A stretch of DNA of 64,000 nucleotides from Tautonia rosea (GTDB lineage: Bacteria > Planctomycetota > Planctomycetia > Isosphaerales > Isosphaeraceae): assembly GCF_012958305.1 (NCBI RefSeq), contig NZ_JABBYO010000008.1, positions 312,001 through 376,000 on the forward strand, written 5' to 3'. Under the pieces are notes generated by a model, which saw only the letters and a list, made by a program, of their open reading frames with translations, did no database searches and was not told the origin of the DNA. Position 1 is the stretch's first letter; each line of letters opens with the position of its first letter. Below are positions 53,150 through 62,291 of this stretch, piece by piece. Both the position numbers and the translations under genes were made by a program.

Positions 53150-55042
53150 ATGAGCAGTCTGGCGAGCAGGATGCGACAGTGGGCGACCGAGCAATGGGCT
53201 GCGCTGCGCGAGGCCCGTTCGTCCATCGTGGCCACGGCGTACGGCGTCAGTCTGCTGGTTCATCTGGCGATCCTCGGCATGCTGACGGTCGCCGGGATCT
53301 TGATGGGCCGCGAGGTCGCCCGCTCGATCGAGGCGTCGATCGTCGATACCGCCTTGCCCGATCTCGAACGGCTAGACGCCACCGAGCTGCTCGAAACCGA
53401 CCTGGAGGCGACCCTCGACCCGATCCTCTCGAAGACCGCCCCGCGCTTCTCCCCTCGGATCGTTGAGGACATTGCCGAGCCCGACCCTGAGCTGCAGCTC
53501 GACCCCCTCTCGGTCGCGCCGTCGATGCTCTTGCCCTCGGCCACCACCCTGAGCACCCGCGTGCAACTGCGCGGAGACGGGGCCGAGCATGTCGATGGGG
53601 TTGAGGGGGCTGTCGATCGCCTCGCCCTGGAAATCCTCCGCCAGCTGGACAAGGGACGTGTTCTGGTCGTCTGGATGTTCGACGCCTCGGGCAGCCTGCA
53701 CGCCGAACGCGAGCGCCTAGCCGAACACATCGGCAAGGTCTACGAAAACGTCCTGGCCCGGCCCGAAGGCTCGTTGGCCCACGAAGGGGGCCTGCTGACG
53801 ATGGTCGTCGCTTTCGGATCGGGCCGCAAGGCGATGATCGACGAGCCGACCGACGACACCGCCGCAATCATCTCGGCCATCCAGGCCGTTCCGCTCGACG
53901 AAACAGGCGAGGAAACGACGTTTCAGACCGTGCTCGACGTCGCCCGCCGCTGGGGATCGTTCAAGAAGGAGAAGCAACCCTTCCGGACGATGGCGATCCT
54001 CGTCACCGACGAGGTCGGCGACGACGAGGAGAAGCTCGAACCGGCCATCGCCGCGGCGACCAAGGCGGACATGCCGGTCTTTGTGCTCGGCAACTCGGCC
54101 CTCTTCGGCCGGTCTGAAGGGTACACGGACTACACCGACCCGAAGACCGGCCAGTTCTACCGCCGCCTGCCCGTCCGCCAGGGACCGGAGAGTGTCGCCC
54201 TGGAACAGATTCGCCTGCCCTTCTGGTATCAAGGCCCGCAGCACACGGAACTCGACGCCGGCTTCGGCCCGCACGCCCTGAGCCGCCTGGCCGCCACGAC
54301 CGGCGGCATCTACTTCGTCACCCGGATGGGCAGCAGCCGGCCGACCTTCGACCCCAGCGGCATGCGGGAATACCGGCCCGACTGGGTCAGCGCCGGCCAG
54401 TACCGCGCGGCCGCCTCTCGCAGCCCCTTGCGGTCGGCCGTCCTGGCCGCGGCCCAGATCACCCAGCAAAACCTGCCGGGCCAGCCCTCCCTGGTCTTCC
54501 CGACCGCCGGCACCCCGCAGTTCAAGGAGGCGATGGAACGCAACCAGACCATCGCCGCCCGGGTGATGTACACGGTCGAGGAAGCTCTCGGCCCGATCCA
54601 GTCGGCCTCCTCGTATCGCGACCGTGAAACCTCCCGGCGCTGGCAAGCGCACTATGATCTGATGAGGGCCCGCCTGCTGGCCGTCAAAATCCGATGCTAC
54701 GAATACGACTGGGCCTGCGCCCAGATGAAGGTCAACCCTCGGCCCTTTACCAACGAGAAGTCCAACGCTTGGCGATTGGAGCCTGATACCGAGATCCACT
54801 ATAGCCCCTCGGCCCAGAGGGCCGGAGAGGAGGCCCGCGAACTGCTCGAACGGGTCATGACCGAGCATCGAGGTACCCCCTGGGCCGTCCTCGCCCAGCG
54901 CGAGCTGCGCGACCCGTTCGGCTTCAAGTGGGTCGAGACCTATGTGCCCCCGCCTCCTCCCCCCTCGGACAACGCGGGAGCGGCCCGCAAGAAGAACCAG
55001 CCAAACGCCAATACTCCCCCGGCCCCCGTGCCCAAGTTGTAA
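53150..55042 (+). CDS. Membrane-anchored vWA-domain protein (first of tandem pair)
   Basis: A 630-residue protein. One membrane helix is near residues 30-55 (ATAYGVSLLVHLAILGMLTVAGIL). The vWA domain runs from about 155 to 345: MFDASGSLHAER is the MIDAS DxSxS, VVAFGSG follows, and ILVTDEVGDDEEK is the third loop. A later helical part has RRWQAHYDLMRARLLAVKIR and CYEYDWACAQM, and a Pro-rich end. The C-terminal block recurs in the next gene, so the two are paralogues or partners. vWA domains bind proteins through metal; the D-x-S-x-S site is intact. Start ATG at 53150 follows GGGAGGAG. Confidence 0.85.
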   Translation: MSSLASRMRQWATEQWAALREARSSIVATAYGVSLLVHLAILGMLTVAGILMGREVARSIEASIVDTALPDLERLDATELLETDLEATLDPILSKTAPRFSPRIVEDIAEPDPELQLDPLSVAPSMLLPSATTLSTRVQLRGDGAEHVDGVEGAVDRLALEILRQLDKGRVLVVWMFDASGSLHAERERLAEHIGKVYENVLARPEGSLAHEGGLLTMVVAFGSGRKAMIDEPTDDTAAIISAIQAVPLDETGEETTFQTVLDVARRWGSFKKEKQPFRTMAILVTDEVGDDEEKLEPAIAAATKADMPVFVLGNSALFGRSEGYTDYTDPKTGQFYRRLPVRQGPESVALEQIRLPFWYQGPQHTELDAGFGPHALSRLAATTGGIYFVTRMGSSRPTFDPSGMREYRPDWVSAGQYRAAASRSPLRSAVLAAAQITQQNLPGQPSLVFPTAGTPQFKEAMERNQTIAARVMYTVEEALGPIQSASSYRDRETSRRWQAHYDLMRARLLAVKIRCYEYDWACAQMKVNPRPFTNEKSNAWRLEPDTEIHYSPSAQRAGEEARELLERVMTEHRGTPWAVLAQRELRDPFGFKWVETYVPPPPPPSDNAGAARKKNQPNANTPPAPVPKL

Positions 55043-55442
55043 GGAGCCCTCTGGCCCGGTAAGCTTGTGCAAGTGCCTGAGGGGCTGCGGAGCAATCAGC
55101 CCCGAACCATTCACGACCATTCCGCCGATCGCTCGACTCCTTCAGCCCCGTAATCCGCCTGAAATCGGTTTCCGCAGTCTCGAAGTTCGATCCCGTCCGT
55201 CATTGCAAGATTCAGATTCATTGACGTTCGTCTGTTTCCGATTCGAGCCCGAATGTCCCCGGCTCACGTCGCGGCCAGGGAATTGATCGAGAGCAATTGA
55301 CCCCCCGAGATCGAGATTCCGCCTTGTGCTCCAGGTCCCGAAGCGGCCTGGAGCAGGTTCGACGCCGTTTCCCCCCGGTCGCCTGACCGCAAAGGAAGCC
55401 CGCGTCGAATCGACCGCAAGGTCACCGCCCCGGGAGGACCGC
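55043..55442. other. Gap between the two vWA genes
   Basis: No gene or strong repeat was seen. At 400 bases the gap is long enough for a separate promoter for the second gene. Confidence 0.4.
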
Positions 55443-57530
55443 ATGAGCACCCAGATCGCCCGCTCCGACGCCGACCTGCTTGGCACCGCCGGGACTCCGG
55501 CATCCGGCTCCCCCGGCGCAGTCGAGGCCATTCCGACCACCGAGGCGCCTGCTCGATCGGTCGGTACGTCACCCCCGAGCAACGGCAGCTCTCCCCCCGC
55601 GCCGGAACCGAGCAGCGCGGACGCTAAAGAGGCCAAGCCTGCCAAGCCTGCCCGGAAACCTCGGAGGAGACGGGGGGCTCCGGTCTGGAAATGGGACGCG
55701 CCGAGCTGGGGCGTTTCGTTGATGGTCCACCTTGCGGTCTTGATGGCGCTGGCCTTGATGGCCGTGGGGGGCCAGATCGAGCAACTTGCCGGCCCGATCG
55801 ACGCCGGCACCGAGGAGAACAGCCTGGCCGACGAGGATCTGACCGCCATCCTTGCCGATCCCTCCGACGAAGAGCCCGAGCTGGCCGCTGGCGACCCGAC
55901 GAGCATGCTCGCGCCCGGCGCTCCGTCGGCCACCCCGGCCATCCGGACAGCCACGGCCGAGGTCAGCGAGTCGAAAAGCCTCTCCGGCATGATTGACATT
56001 GCCGTGCCGACGCCCAGCACTTCGCTGATTCCCTCGACCGGCTCGCTCAACCGCGACCTCAGCGGCGGCCGGCGGATCAGCGGCGAGACGGGCCGACCGA
56101 CCAACGGCTACGACGAAGCCCTCGACCAGCTCGCCCGAGAGATCCTGGCCCACCTGGCCACCAGCCGGGTCACCGTCCTCTGGGTCTTCGACGAGTCGGG
56201 CAGCATGAAGGACGACCAGCGGATGATCCGAGACCGGTTCGACCGGGTCATCAATGAGCTGCGCATCCAGGTTCCCACCGATCGCCGCGAGGCCGGCGAC
56301 CTGGAGCACGCGATCATCGGCTTCGGCGAGAAGATCCACTACGAGAACTCCCGCCCCCGCGGCGACCTGGAGGACATCCGACAGGCCATCGACGGCCTTC
56401 GGGTCGACGAGTCGGGCTTCGAGTACACGATGAAGGCCGTCTTCGAGACCCTGGCCCGATACAGCCGGATCATTGAGAAGGACCGCAAGGTCCTGATGGT
56501 CCTGATTACCGACGAGTCGGGAGACGACGGCGACCTGGTCGAACAGGCTCGCCTGGCGATGGTCAACCGAGGGGTGACAGCCTATGTGCTCGGCCGTCAG
56601 TCGATGTTCGGCTACAACACGGTCCGGCTCCGCTACAAGGACCCGGTCACGGGCGACATCTACTGGCCGACGATCATCCGGGGCCCCGAGAGCGCCGGCC
56701 TCGAAATGCTCCAGTGGGACGGACTCTGGAAGGACCGCCACGACGAGCAGCCCTCGGGCTTCGCCCCGTACGAGCTGGCCCGGCTGGTCAAGGACACCGG
56801 TGGTATCTTCTTCCTCCTGCCCAACGAGGAAGAGCTGCGCAACCGGCCGAGCGGCGAAAAGGCGTACCCCTTCGAGACCCTCAAGGAGTACTCGCCCGAC
56901 TACAGCCCTCGGGCCGACTACGCCTCACGGGTCGCTCAGAGTGACCTGCGCAAGACGATGAACGAGATCATCCAGCTCACCGATAAGGACTTCGGCTTCG
57001 AGCGGCACTTCCCGGTCAACCCGCCCGAGCTGGGGCAGAAAATCGCCCAGGAATTGCCCAGGGTCGAGGCCCAGCTCCGCGCTCTGAGGGAGATCGAGAA
57101 CCGCCTCCGATCGATGGAATCGGCCCGAGACAAGGAGGCCAACCGCCGCTGGCAGGCCAACTACGACCTGATGCTCGCCCAGGTCGTCGCCTTTCAGATC
57201 AAGGCTTACGAATATCGGGCCTGTCTGGCCGAGATGGTCAATCTCGCCAACCAGGGGAAACTGAAGCCCAAGAACCCGCCCATCCCCAACCAGCGACGGA
57301 CGGACTGGGTCATCAACCACTCCGGCAAGAAGAAGGCCCCGGCCGCGGAAACCGAGAAACGCTATGCCGAGGCCACCCAACTGCTCAACGAGGTGATCGA
57401 GCGCCACCCCGACACCCCCTGGGCCGACCTGGCGCAACTGACCCTCAACCGAGGCCTCGGCTGCGACTGGTCTGAGTGGAACGTCCACCCGGATTACGAC
57501 AAGCGAGCCGCCCTGGTCCCGAAGTACTGA
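55443..57530 (+). CDS. Membrane-anchored vWA-domain protein (second of tandem pair)
   Basis: A 695-residue paralogue of the gene upstream. A Ser/Pro/Ala-rich cytoplasmic lead (about 90 residues, ending KPARKPRRRRGAPVWKWD) is followed by a membrane helix (SLMVHLAVLMALALMAVGG). The vWA domain has VFDESGSMKDDQ as MIDAS, IIGFGEKIHYENS, and MVLITDESGDDGD. The C-terminal part repeats the shared block: RRWQANYDLMLAQVVAFQIK and YEYRACLAEM, then ATQLLNEVIERHPDTPWADLA, which also matches the first copy. The start at 55443 has GGGAGG upstream. The pair may assemble into one envelope complex. Confidence 0.86.
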   Translation: MSTQIARSDADLLGTAGTPASGSPGAVEAIPTTEAPARSVGTSPPSNGSSPPAPEPSSADAKEAKPAKPARKPRRRRGAPVWKWDAPSWGVSLMVHLAVLMALALMAVGGQIEQLAGPIDAGTEENSLADEDLTAILADPSDEEPELAAGDPTSMLAPGAPSATPAIRTATAEVSESKSLSGMIDIAVPTPSTSLIPSTGSLNRDLSGGRRISGETGRPTNGYDEALDQLAREILAHLATSRVTVLWVFDESGSMKDDQRMIRDRFDRVINELRIQVPTDRREAGDLEHAIIGFGEKIHYENSRPRGDLEDIRQAIDGLRVDESGFEYTMKAVFETLARYSRIIEKDRKVLMVLITDESGDDGDLVEQARLAMVNRGVTAYVLGRQSMFGYNTVRLRYKDPVTGDIYWPTIIRGPESAGLEMLQWDGLWKDRHDEQPSGFAPYELARLVKDTGGIFFLLPNEEELRNRPSGEKAYPFETLKEYSPDYSPRADYASRVAQSDLRKTMNEIIQLTDKDFGFERHFPVNPPELGQKIAQELPRVEAQLRALREIENRLRSMESARDKEANRRWQANYDLMLAQVVAFQIKAYEYRACLAEMVNLANQGKLKPKNPPIPNQRRTDWVINHSGKKKAPAAETEKRYAEATQLLNEVIERHPDTPWADLAQLTLNRGLGCDWSEWNVHPDYDKRAALVPKY

Positions 57531-57558
57531 CGGCCGCCGACGCTCGTCCACGAAGGGG

Positions 57559-57635
57559 GCCGGCCAATCGGCCGGCGAGCCCGAGAATCGATCGCGGTCC
57601 CGAAGCAATGGGGCCCGAGCCCGACGAGGCTCGGG
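57559..57635. terminator. Two hairpins between convergent genes
   Basis: Perfect arms lie at 57559-57565 with 57570-57576 (AATC loop) and at 57614-57621 with 57628-57635 (CCCGAGCC/GGCTCGGG). They occupy the 273-base gap between convergent genes, so they likely end transcripts from one or both sides. Confidence 0.5.
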
Positions 57636-57803
57636 GGCTTCCCTCGCTCGAAGGGGGGAGCTCGTCGGGCCGGTCGCTCGTGTGGTGGGCCGGTTGCGGT
57701 CGAGCGAGCGTCAGACCCTGTCTGAGCGATTCGCGATCGCGCCGAGGACCGATCGGGAATGTCACGCGCATGGGTTCGGCTCGGGGTGATGAGGCCACGG
57801 GGG

Positions 57804-58316
57804 TCAAAAGACCTTGGCCAGGGCGCGGAGCAGTTGCAGGGCGAACAGGACGACGGCGGCCAGGACGGCGGCGGCGACGGTGATCGTGAGGATCGTGGCC
57901 GCGACCTCGCCGCAGGTCCGTTCGAGCGTGGACGGCTCGTCGACCCCCCGGCTGACCCGGAGGACCCGGGCGATCAGGTAGCCGACCGACGGCCCGACGA
58001 TCAGGAGCAGGCCGACGGCCATCCCCGCCCTGCCCTGCCCGACCGCCAGGAAGACCGCCACGACGGCCACGCCGATCATCGTCGTCGCCAGCGAGAGCCG
58101 GGGGCGGAGCCACGTCCCTCGGGACGGTTGCGGGTCGATCGCTGCCTCCGGCTTCGCCTCGGCGTTCGGTTCGACCGGGGGGGCGGTTGCCGTCGCGGGC
58201 AGATCGGCCCCGCAGAGCCAGCAGTTCGAGGCGCCGAGCAGGTTGGCCGTCTTGCACGTCGGGCAGGTCGGCGGCTCGGGCCAGGAGGCAGCATCGGTCG
58301 GGCGGTCGTCGGTCAT
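57804..58316 (-). CDS. Zinc-ribbon membrane protein
   Basis: A 170-residue protein. The N-terminal zinc ribbon has TCPTCKTANLLGASNCWLCG at residues 16-35. After a Pro/Ala linker there are three hydrophobic segments (LATTMIGVAVVAVFLAVG, AGMAVGLLLIVGPSVGYLIA and ILTITVAAAVLAAVVLFALQ). The family is not known. The start at 58316 lacks a clear ribosome site; a GTG or ATG farther up in the 58496 frame would add a Pro-rich lead, so the start remains uncertain. Its layout resembles the zinc-ribbon membrane protein at 28242. Confidence 0.72.
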   Translation of the reverse strand: MTDDRPTDAASWPEPPTCPTCKTANLLGASNCWLCGADLPATATAPPVEPNAEAKPEAAIDPQPSRGTWLRPRLSLATTMIGVAVVAVFLAVGQGRAGMAVGLLLIVGPSVGYLIARVLRVSRGVDEPSTLERTCGEVAATILTITVAAAVLAAVVLFALQLLRALAKVF

Positions 58317-58587
58317 GGGGAGGGGCTCGATCGTCGGGTGAGCGATCGCGGGATCCGGGGGTACGAACGGGTTGATGATGACCGATGAGGGCCGCGGAGT
58401 GCCACGGTCGAGCGTCCTGGGCGCGTTCGGGCGATTGACGGCGGGCGCTGGCGGCCGGTACGATCCAACGCCTTGGAATGGGGCGAAGGGATGCAACGGG
58501 TTCGGGACCGGATTCCGAACGCCGGGCGAGGGATTGGCCCCCTGCCCCTCGTGTTATTGAAGGTCTCCCGACCCGGGTGCTTTGACC

Positions 58588-59361
58588 GTGCGCATCTTGC
58601 TGACGAACGACGACGGGGTGTACGCCGCGGGCCTGCGGGCCCTGCACAAGGAACTGGCCAAGCTGGGCGAGGTGACGGTGATCGCCCCGGCGCTGGAGCA
58701 GAGCGGCGTCGGCCACGCGATCACCTTGCTCGACCCGTTGATCGTCTCGTCGATCGACGACGTGGACGGCTCTCAGCTGGGCCAGGCCGTCGAGGGGAGC
58801 CCGGCCGACTGCGTGAAGCTGGCGATCTACGAGCTGATGGACCGGCCGCCGGACCTGATCGTCTCGGGGATCAACCACGGGGCGAACGCGGGGATCAACG
58901 TGCTGTACTCGGGCACGGTGGCCGCGGCGATCGAGGGGGCCTTCTTCGAGATCACCAGTATTGCCGTCTCGCTCGAATACAGTGAGCACTTCGACTTCCC
59001 CTACGCCGCCCGGCACGCGAGGCGGGTGATCGAGACGATCCTGAGCAACAACCCCCCGGCCGGGTCGCTGTTCAACGTGAACATCCCGTCGCACAACCGA
59101 GGGGAGCCGAAGGGGATCAAGGTGGTGCCGATGGGGGTCGGCCGCCACGGCGAAGGCTTCGAGCGCCGCCGCGACCCGAGGGGACGCACCTACTACTGGA
59201 TGACCTACGCCCCCCCCTTCCGCCTCGAAGGGGAGGAGAGCGACGTCATCGCCCTGGCCGATGGGAACATCACCGTCACCCCCTTGCAGTTCGACATGAC
59301 CCGCCAGACCCAACTGGACCAGGTCCGCGGCTGGACCTGGCCCGGGCCAGAAACCTCCTGA
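58588..59361 (+). CDS. surE: 5'/3'-nucleotidase SurE
   Basis: A 257-residue metal-dependent nucleotidase that removes phosphate from nucleoside monophosphates in stationary-phase or stress metabolism. Metal ligands are visible in RILLTNDDGVYAAG (residues 2-15), the Ser in EQSGVGHAIT and the Asn in VSGINHGANAG. GSPADCVKLAI also belongs to the active site. The start is the GTG at 58588, giving the classical MRILLTNDDG; a TTG at 58582 would add two residues. It diverges from the zinc-ribbon gene. Confidence 0.94.
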   Translation: MRILLTNDDGVYAAGLRALHKELAKLGEVTVIAPALEQSGVGHAITLLDPLIVSSIDDVDGSQLGQAVEGSPADCVKLAIYELMDRPPDLIVSGINHGANAGINVLYSGTVAAAIEGAFFEITSIAVSLEYSEHFDFPYAARHARRVIETILSNNPPAGSLFNVNIPSHNRGEPKGIKVVPMGVGRHGEGFERRRDPRGRTYYWMTYAPPFRLEGEESDVIALADGNITVTPLQFDMTRQTQLDQVRGWTWPGPETS

Positions 59362-60197
59362 GCCGATCCGCCCGCTGTGGTCCTCCCAACGGTTCTGATT
59401 GACGCCCGGTGCGCCCCCTGAGTTGAGGCGGTGCGCTTCGGGCGTTTGTCGTAAGGTGTGACCAGGCAAACAGAACAGGCGTAACCTTCGGTTCGTTTCG
59501 GGAACTCTGCCCGGGGATTGGCTTCGTTTCGTCAGGGTCGGCGGGGTGGCCCGGGCGTGCCGCTGGTCGGGGAAATGGGTTTGTTTCGTCATGTCGGGCT
59601 GATCGACCCGCCTGCCAAGGCCGGTGCCTAGGGCCGATCGGGGTTGGTGCGCTTGGATGTCAGGGTGGAAGCTCTTTTCTTGTAGGGAGATACGGGAATT
59701 CTTCCGGTTCGTTTCGGGATTTCCTCGGTCACGATGGTTCTGCGGTCGGGCCTCACACGGGGCCGGCGACGTCCTGGCCGGGAGGTGGGGTCGGCGTGGT
59801 GGCTGTTTCGTCATTGAAGACGTGGGCGCACGGAGTGTGAGACGAGCAGGCAAGGGTGGGCACATGGAAGAATGATGGCGTTCCGCGAGTTATGGGCCGG
59901 AGCCTTCCGGGAACGAGTGGGGTGCCCTCCTCTCAATATGATCGAGATGGGAGGGGGCTTCAGTCACTATTGAGGGGTCGGATTTTTTTGGCGAGGGTCG
60001 GTCATCGGTAGGAAGTCCAGGACACCGCGGCCAGGGGCGGGGCCTCCTGAGTGTCTCCCGCATTTGAGGGAATCGAATGGGGAGAGACGACCGCTTCCGG
60101 GCCTGGATGAGCGGCGGCCGGGGTTGCTTGGCGTGGTCTGGGGTTCGACAATAGGAACGGAGTGGTGGGGAATCGCTGGGTAGAACGGGGGTGAGTG
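59362..60197. other. Intergenic region with dispersed short repeats
   Basis: No gene is supported; long frames on the minus strand read through the repeats and give Thr/Lys/Gln/Pro-rich sequence (for example MTKQTHFPDQ) with no domain. Five copies of a GTTTCG-centred unit lie between 59490 and 59826. The last 350 bases hold nothing recognisable. Confidence 0.5.
59490..59826 (-). repeat. Five dispersed copies of a GTTTCG-centred unit
   Basis: GGTTCGTTTCGGGA (59490-59503 and 59706-59719), GGCTTCGTTTCGTCA (59520-59534), GGGTTTGTTTCGTCAT (59577-59592) and a shortened GGCTGTTTCGTCATTG (59811-59826). The reverse complement, CGAAACGAA(C/G)CC, equals the unit found at 13652-13734 inside a coding tail. 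Confidence 0.75.
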
Positions 60198-60389
60198 ATG
60201 ACGGATCCGAGCGTGAAGGACCAGGCACGCAGGCTCGTGGATCGGCTGCCGGACGATGCCACGTGGGAAGACTTGCAATATGAGATTTACGTCCGGCAGG
60301 CGATCGAAGCGGGGTTGAAGGATTCGAAGGAGGGGCGGACCGTCTCGATCGAGGAGGCGAGAAGGCGGTTCGGGATCGAAGGATCATGA
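60198..60389 (+). CDS. Antitoxin of second ParE-type module
   Basis: A 63-residue protein with VKDQARRLVDRLPDDATWEDLQYEIYVRQAIEAGLKDSKEG and a final SIEEARRRFG. This is the pattern of small helical antitoxins that pair with ParE/RelE toxins. The start is the ATG at 60198; a GTG at 60195 overlaps it. The stop overlaps the toxin start by 4 bases. It is expected to neutralise the toxin and autoregulate. It is not similar in sequence to the antitoxin at 11030. Confidence 0.82.
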   Translation: MTDPSVKDQARRLVDRLPDDATWEDLQYEIYVRQAIEAGLKDSKEGRTVSIEEARRRFGIEGS

Positions 60390-60673
60390 TCGTCCGCTGG
60401 ACGGAGTCTGCGCTGGCGGATCTCGAGGCGATCGAGGCATTCATTGCCAGGCATTCGCCTCGGTATGCACGGGCCATGGTGGGTCGGATCTTCCAGAGGT
60501 GTGAGCAGATCGCGGCCCTGCCCGGTGCCGGGCCGATGGTCCCCGAGTTCGAGGACGCGACCTTGCGGGAGGTCTTTGAGCATCCGTATCGGATCGTCTA
60601 TCAGCTCGTTGATGAGGAGCGGATCGACGTGGTGGCGGTTGTCCATGGGGCGCGGCGCTTGCCGCATATGTGA
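60386..60673 (+). CDS. ParE-family toxin
   Basis: A 95-residue protein with VRWTESALADLEAIEAFIARHSPRYARAMVGRIFQRCEQIAALPGAG and later REVFEHPYRIVYQLVDEERIDVVAVVHGARRLP. These are the ParE-type helix pair and final strands, so gyrase is the likely target. Translation is coupled to the antitoxin by ATGA overlap. Its similarity to the toxin at 11260 is at family level only, so the two modules were probably acquired separately. Confidence 0.9.
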   Translation: MIVRWTESALADLEAIEAFIARHSPRYARAMVGRIFQRCEQIAALPGAGPMVPEFEDATLREVFEHPYRIVYQLVDEERIDVVAVVHGARRLPHM

Positions 60674-61097
60674 CCTTGACCGTCGGCTGCCACGGCGTCC
60701 TCGATGGACCTCATGGCAGGTATTGCATGCTGAGCCCCGTCGCGGGAGAGCGCTCGGGACAGATTGGCCCTCATGACGCCTCGCGTGTCTGCATTCTTGG
60801 GACTGCGCAGACGGTGTCCGGGTCAGCAGTGGTGTTATTATCACGTTGGAGCGAATAACTGGCGGGCGTCGGCCATCGCTGCGGTTCGCGTGCGCGTCGA
60901 GTGTATTGGGGATTGGGAGCGCACGGGATCACGACTTCGATGAGTTGTCGGAGCGACGGGATCGCGAGTCCTCGGTTCCGCGTCTGGTTGGTGAGTGTGC
61001 AGGGTGGGTTTCCTCTCGACCTCACCTTGCCAGGCGACCGAGGGATCGGCCTGCTCCCCATCGTGACGATTATCCTCCTGAATTCGGAATCACACCC
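60674..61097. other. Intergenic, nothing recognised
   Basis: Short frames are present (for example 60670-60858) but none has a ribosome site or domain. Confidence 0.4.
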
Positions 61098-62087
61098 ATG
61101 AAGCGTGTCATCGTCACCGTTGCCGTGTTGATTGGCCTGGGAAGCCAGCCGGCGCGGGCGCAACAAGGGATGGAACCGACGCTCGGCGATCGGGTCATGG
61201 CGTATGCCGGGAATCTCGCATACGAGGGTACACTCGGGGTTGCTCAAGGTTTGGGGAGTGTTTTGGGGGAAGCGGCGGGGACCGGAATCAAAAACTTCTT
61301 CTTCCCCTCGAACTCGGATGGTACGGTTGATACACAGGTCTTTCAGGATGTTTTGAAGCGTGTGGAAGCAAGCGATGCGGAACGGCGCGCGGAGATCGCG
61401 GCCCTGAGGGAGCAACTCCGCGACACGATGACGCATGCTGAAGTGCATACCATGATCATGAACTATCTCTCCAGCGTGAATGAGGAGCTGGCGGAGATCA
61501 GCCGACAGGTGCAGGAACAGCGGCGGGTCCAGGAGATTCATGCCTCGATCCTGGCAAATCAGAGTAAGGACATCCTCGAACTGTTCCGGGGCCAGGAGGG
61601 GTTGTCCCGGGAATTGCTCGATTTCCGGGTGGCTGTGGAGGAGGACTTCGAACGTCAGAGCGAGCGTCTGAACAGTGTCGAGGAGGAGATGAAGAGCCTG
61701 AGGCGCGACTATCCTCGCTACCGGGCGAACCAGCAGGGAGAACTCCTGGCCGTGGGGGCCATCCGCTTGCTGGAGAAGGGTGATCATCGCGAGGCACTCC
61801 GGTCGTTCCGGTATGCCCATGCGTACGACCTGACCGAACCCTGCTACCTCTACGGCATGGCCCTGGCGTATCGGGGGCTTGGCGAGCAGGGAGAGGCGGA
61901 GGTTTATGCGGCCCGAGGCATCGCGGCCGATCGGAAGCGCTCTCTGGTCTACAGTCGGGTCTGGCAGAACATGTCGTACCGGATCCAGGGGCCCGACCGA
62001 CGCTGGCTCGAAGGCCTCCGGGAGGATCCGGTCTATGGGGTCAAGGTGCCGGGGATGGTCAGCCTGCCGGCGACGCTGCTCGATTGA
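61098..62087 (+). CDS. Exported coiled-coil protein with TPR-like end
   Basis: A 329-residue protein with a signal peptide (RVIVTVAVLIGLGSQPARA). A region without clear fold follows, then heptad-rich helices at about 90-215 (RVEASDAERRAEIAALREQL, VNEELAEISRQVQEQRRVQE, FERQSERLNSVEEEMKSLRR). The last 100 residues include AIRLLEKGDHREALRSFRYA, typical of one or two TPR units. It likely oligomerises in the periplasm through the coiled coil. Family not recognised. The start ATG at 61098 is fixed by the signal peptide; no clear ribosome site precedes it. Confidence 0.7.
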   Translation: MKRVIVTVAVLIGLGSQPARAQQGMEPTLGDRVMAYAGNLAYEGTLGVAQGLGSVLGEAAGTGIKNFFFPSNSDGTVDTQVFQDVLKRVEASDAERRAEIAALREQLRDTMTHAEVHTMIMNYLSSVNEELAEISRQVQEQRRVQEIHASILANQSKDILELFRGQEGLSRELLDFRVAVEEDFERQSERLNSVEEEMKSLRRDYPRYRANQQGELLAVGAIRLLEKGDHREALRSFRYAHAYDLTEPCYLYGMALAYRGLGEQGEAEVYAARGIAADRKRSLVYSRVWQNMSYRIQGPDRRWLEGLREDPVYGVKVPGMVSLPATLLD

Positions 62088-62110
62088 TTGAGACTCGTCG
62101 GGCCTGCGAC

Positions 62111-62149
62111 GCGGACCGATCGCCTGGCCGCTTGGCGCGATCGGTCCGC
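62111..62149. terminator. Hairpin after coiled-coil gene
   Basis: Perfect 13-base arms GCGGACCGATCGC (62111-62123) and GCGATCGGTCCGC (62137-62149) follow the stop by 24 bases. No T-run follows. It lies in a convergent gap and could serve both genes. Confidence 0.6.
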
Positions 62150-62291
62150 GCCACGGACATCACGGAGTGTAGTCGAGGGCCTGGTGGGCGAGGCGGAGGT
62201 CGGGGCCGAGGTGGACCTGGACGTTGCGAGAGGCAGGGCGCTCGCCAGGCGATCGCAACCACCCGACGAGCATGGCGTGGAGGGGGGCGGG

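Noticed and set aside
59490-59826. CRISPR array
   Set aside because: The repeated units are short (about 14 bases), irregularly spaced (30 to 130 bases) and imperfect, and no cas gene is in the window.
57445-59865. An 806-codon minus-strand frame
   Set aside because: It covers surE antisense and the zinc-ribbon gene in the wrong frame; its first part is a translation of the dispersed GTTTCG repeats.
60670-60858. A small frame after the second toxin gene
   Set aside because: It overlaps the toxin stop, but its sequence has no helix or domain pattern and no ribosome site of its own.
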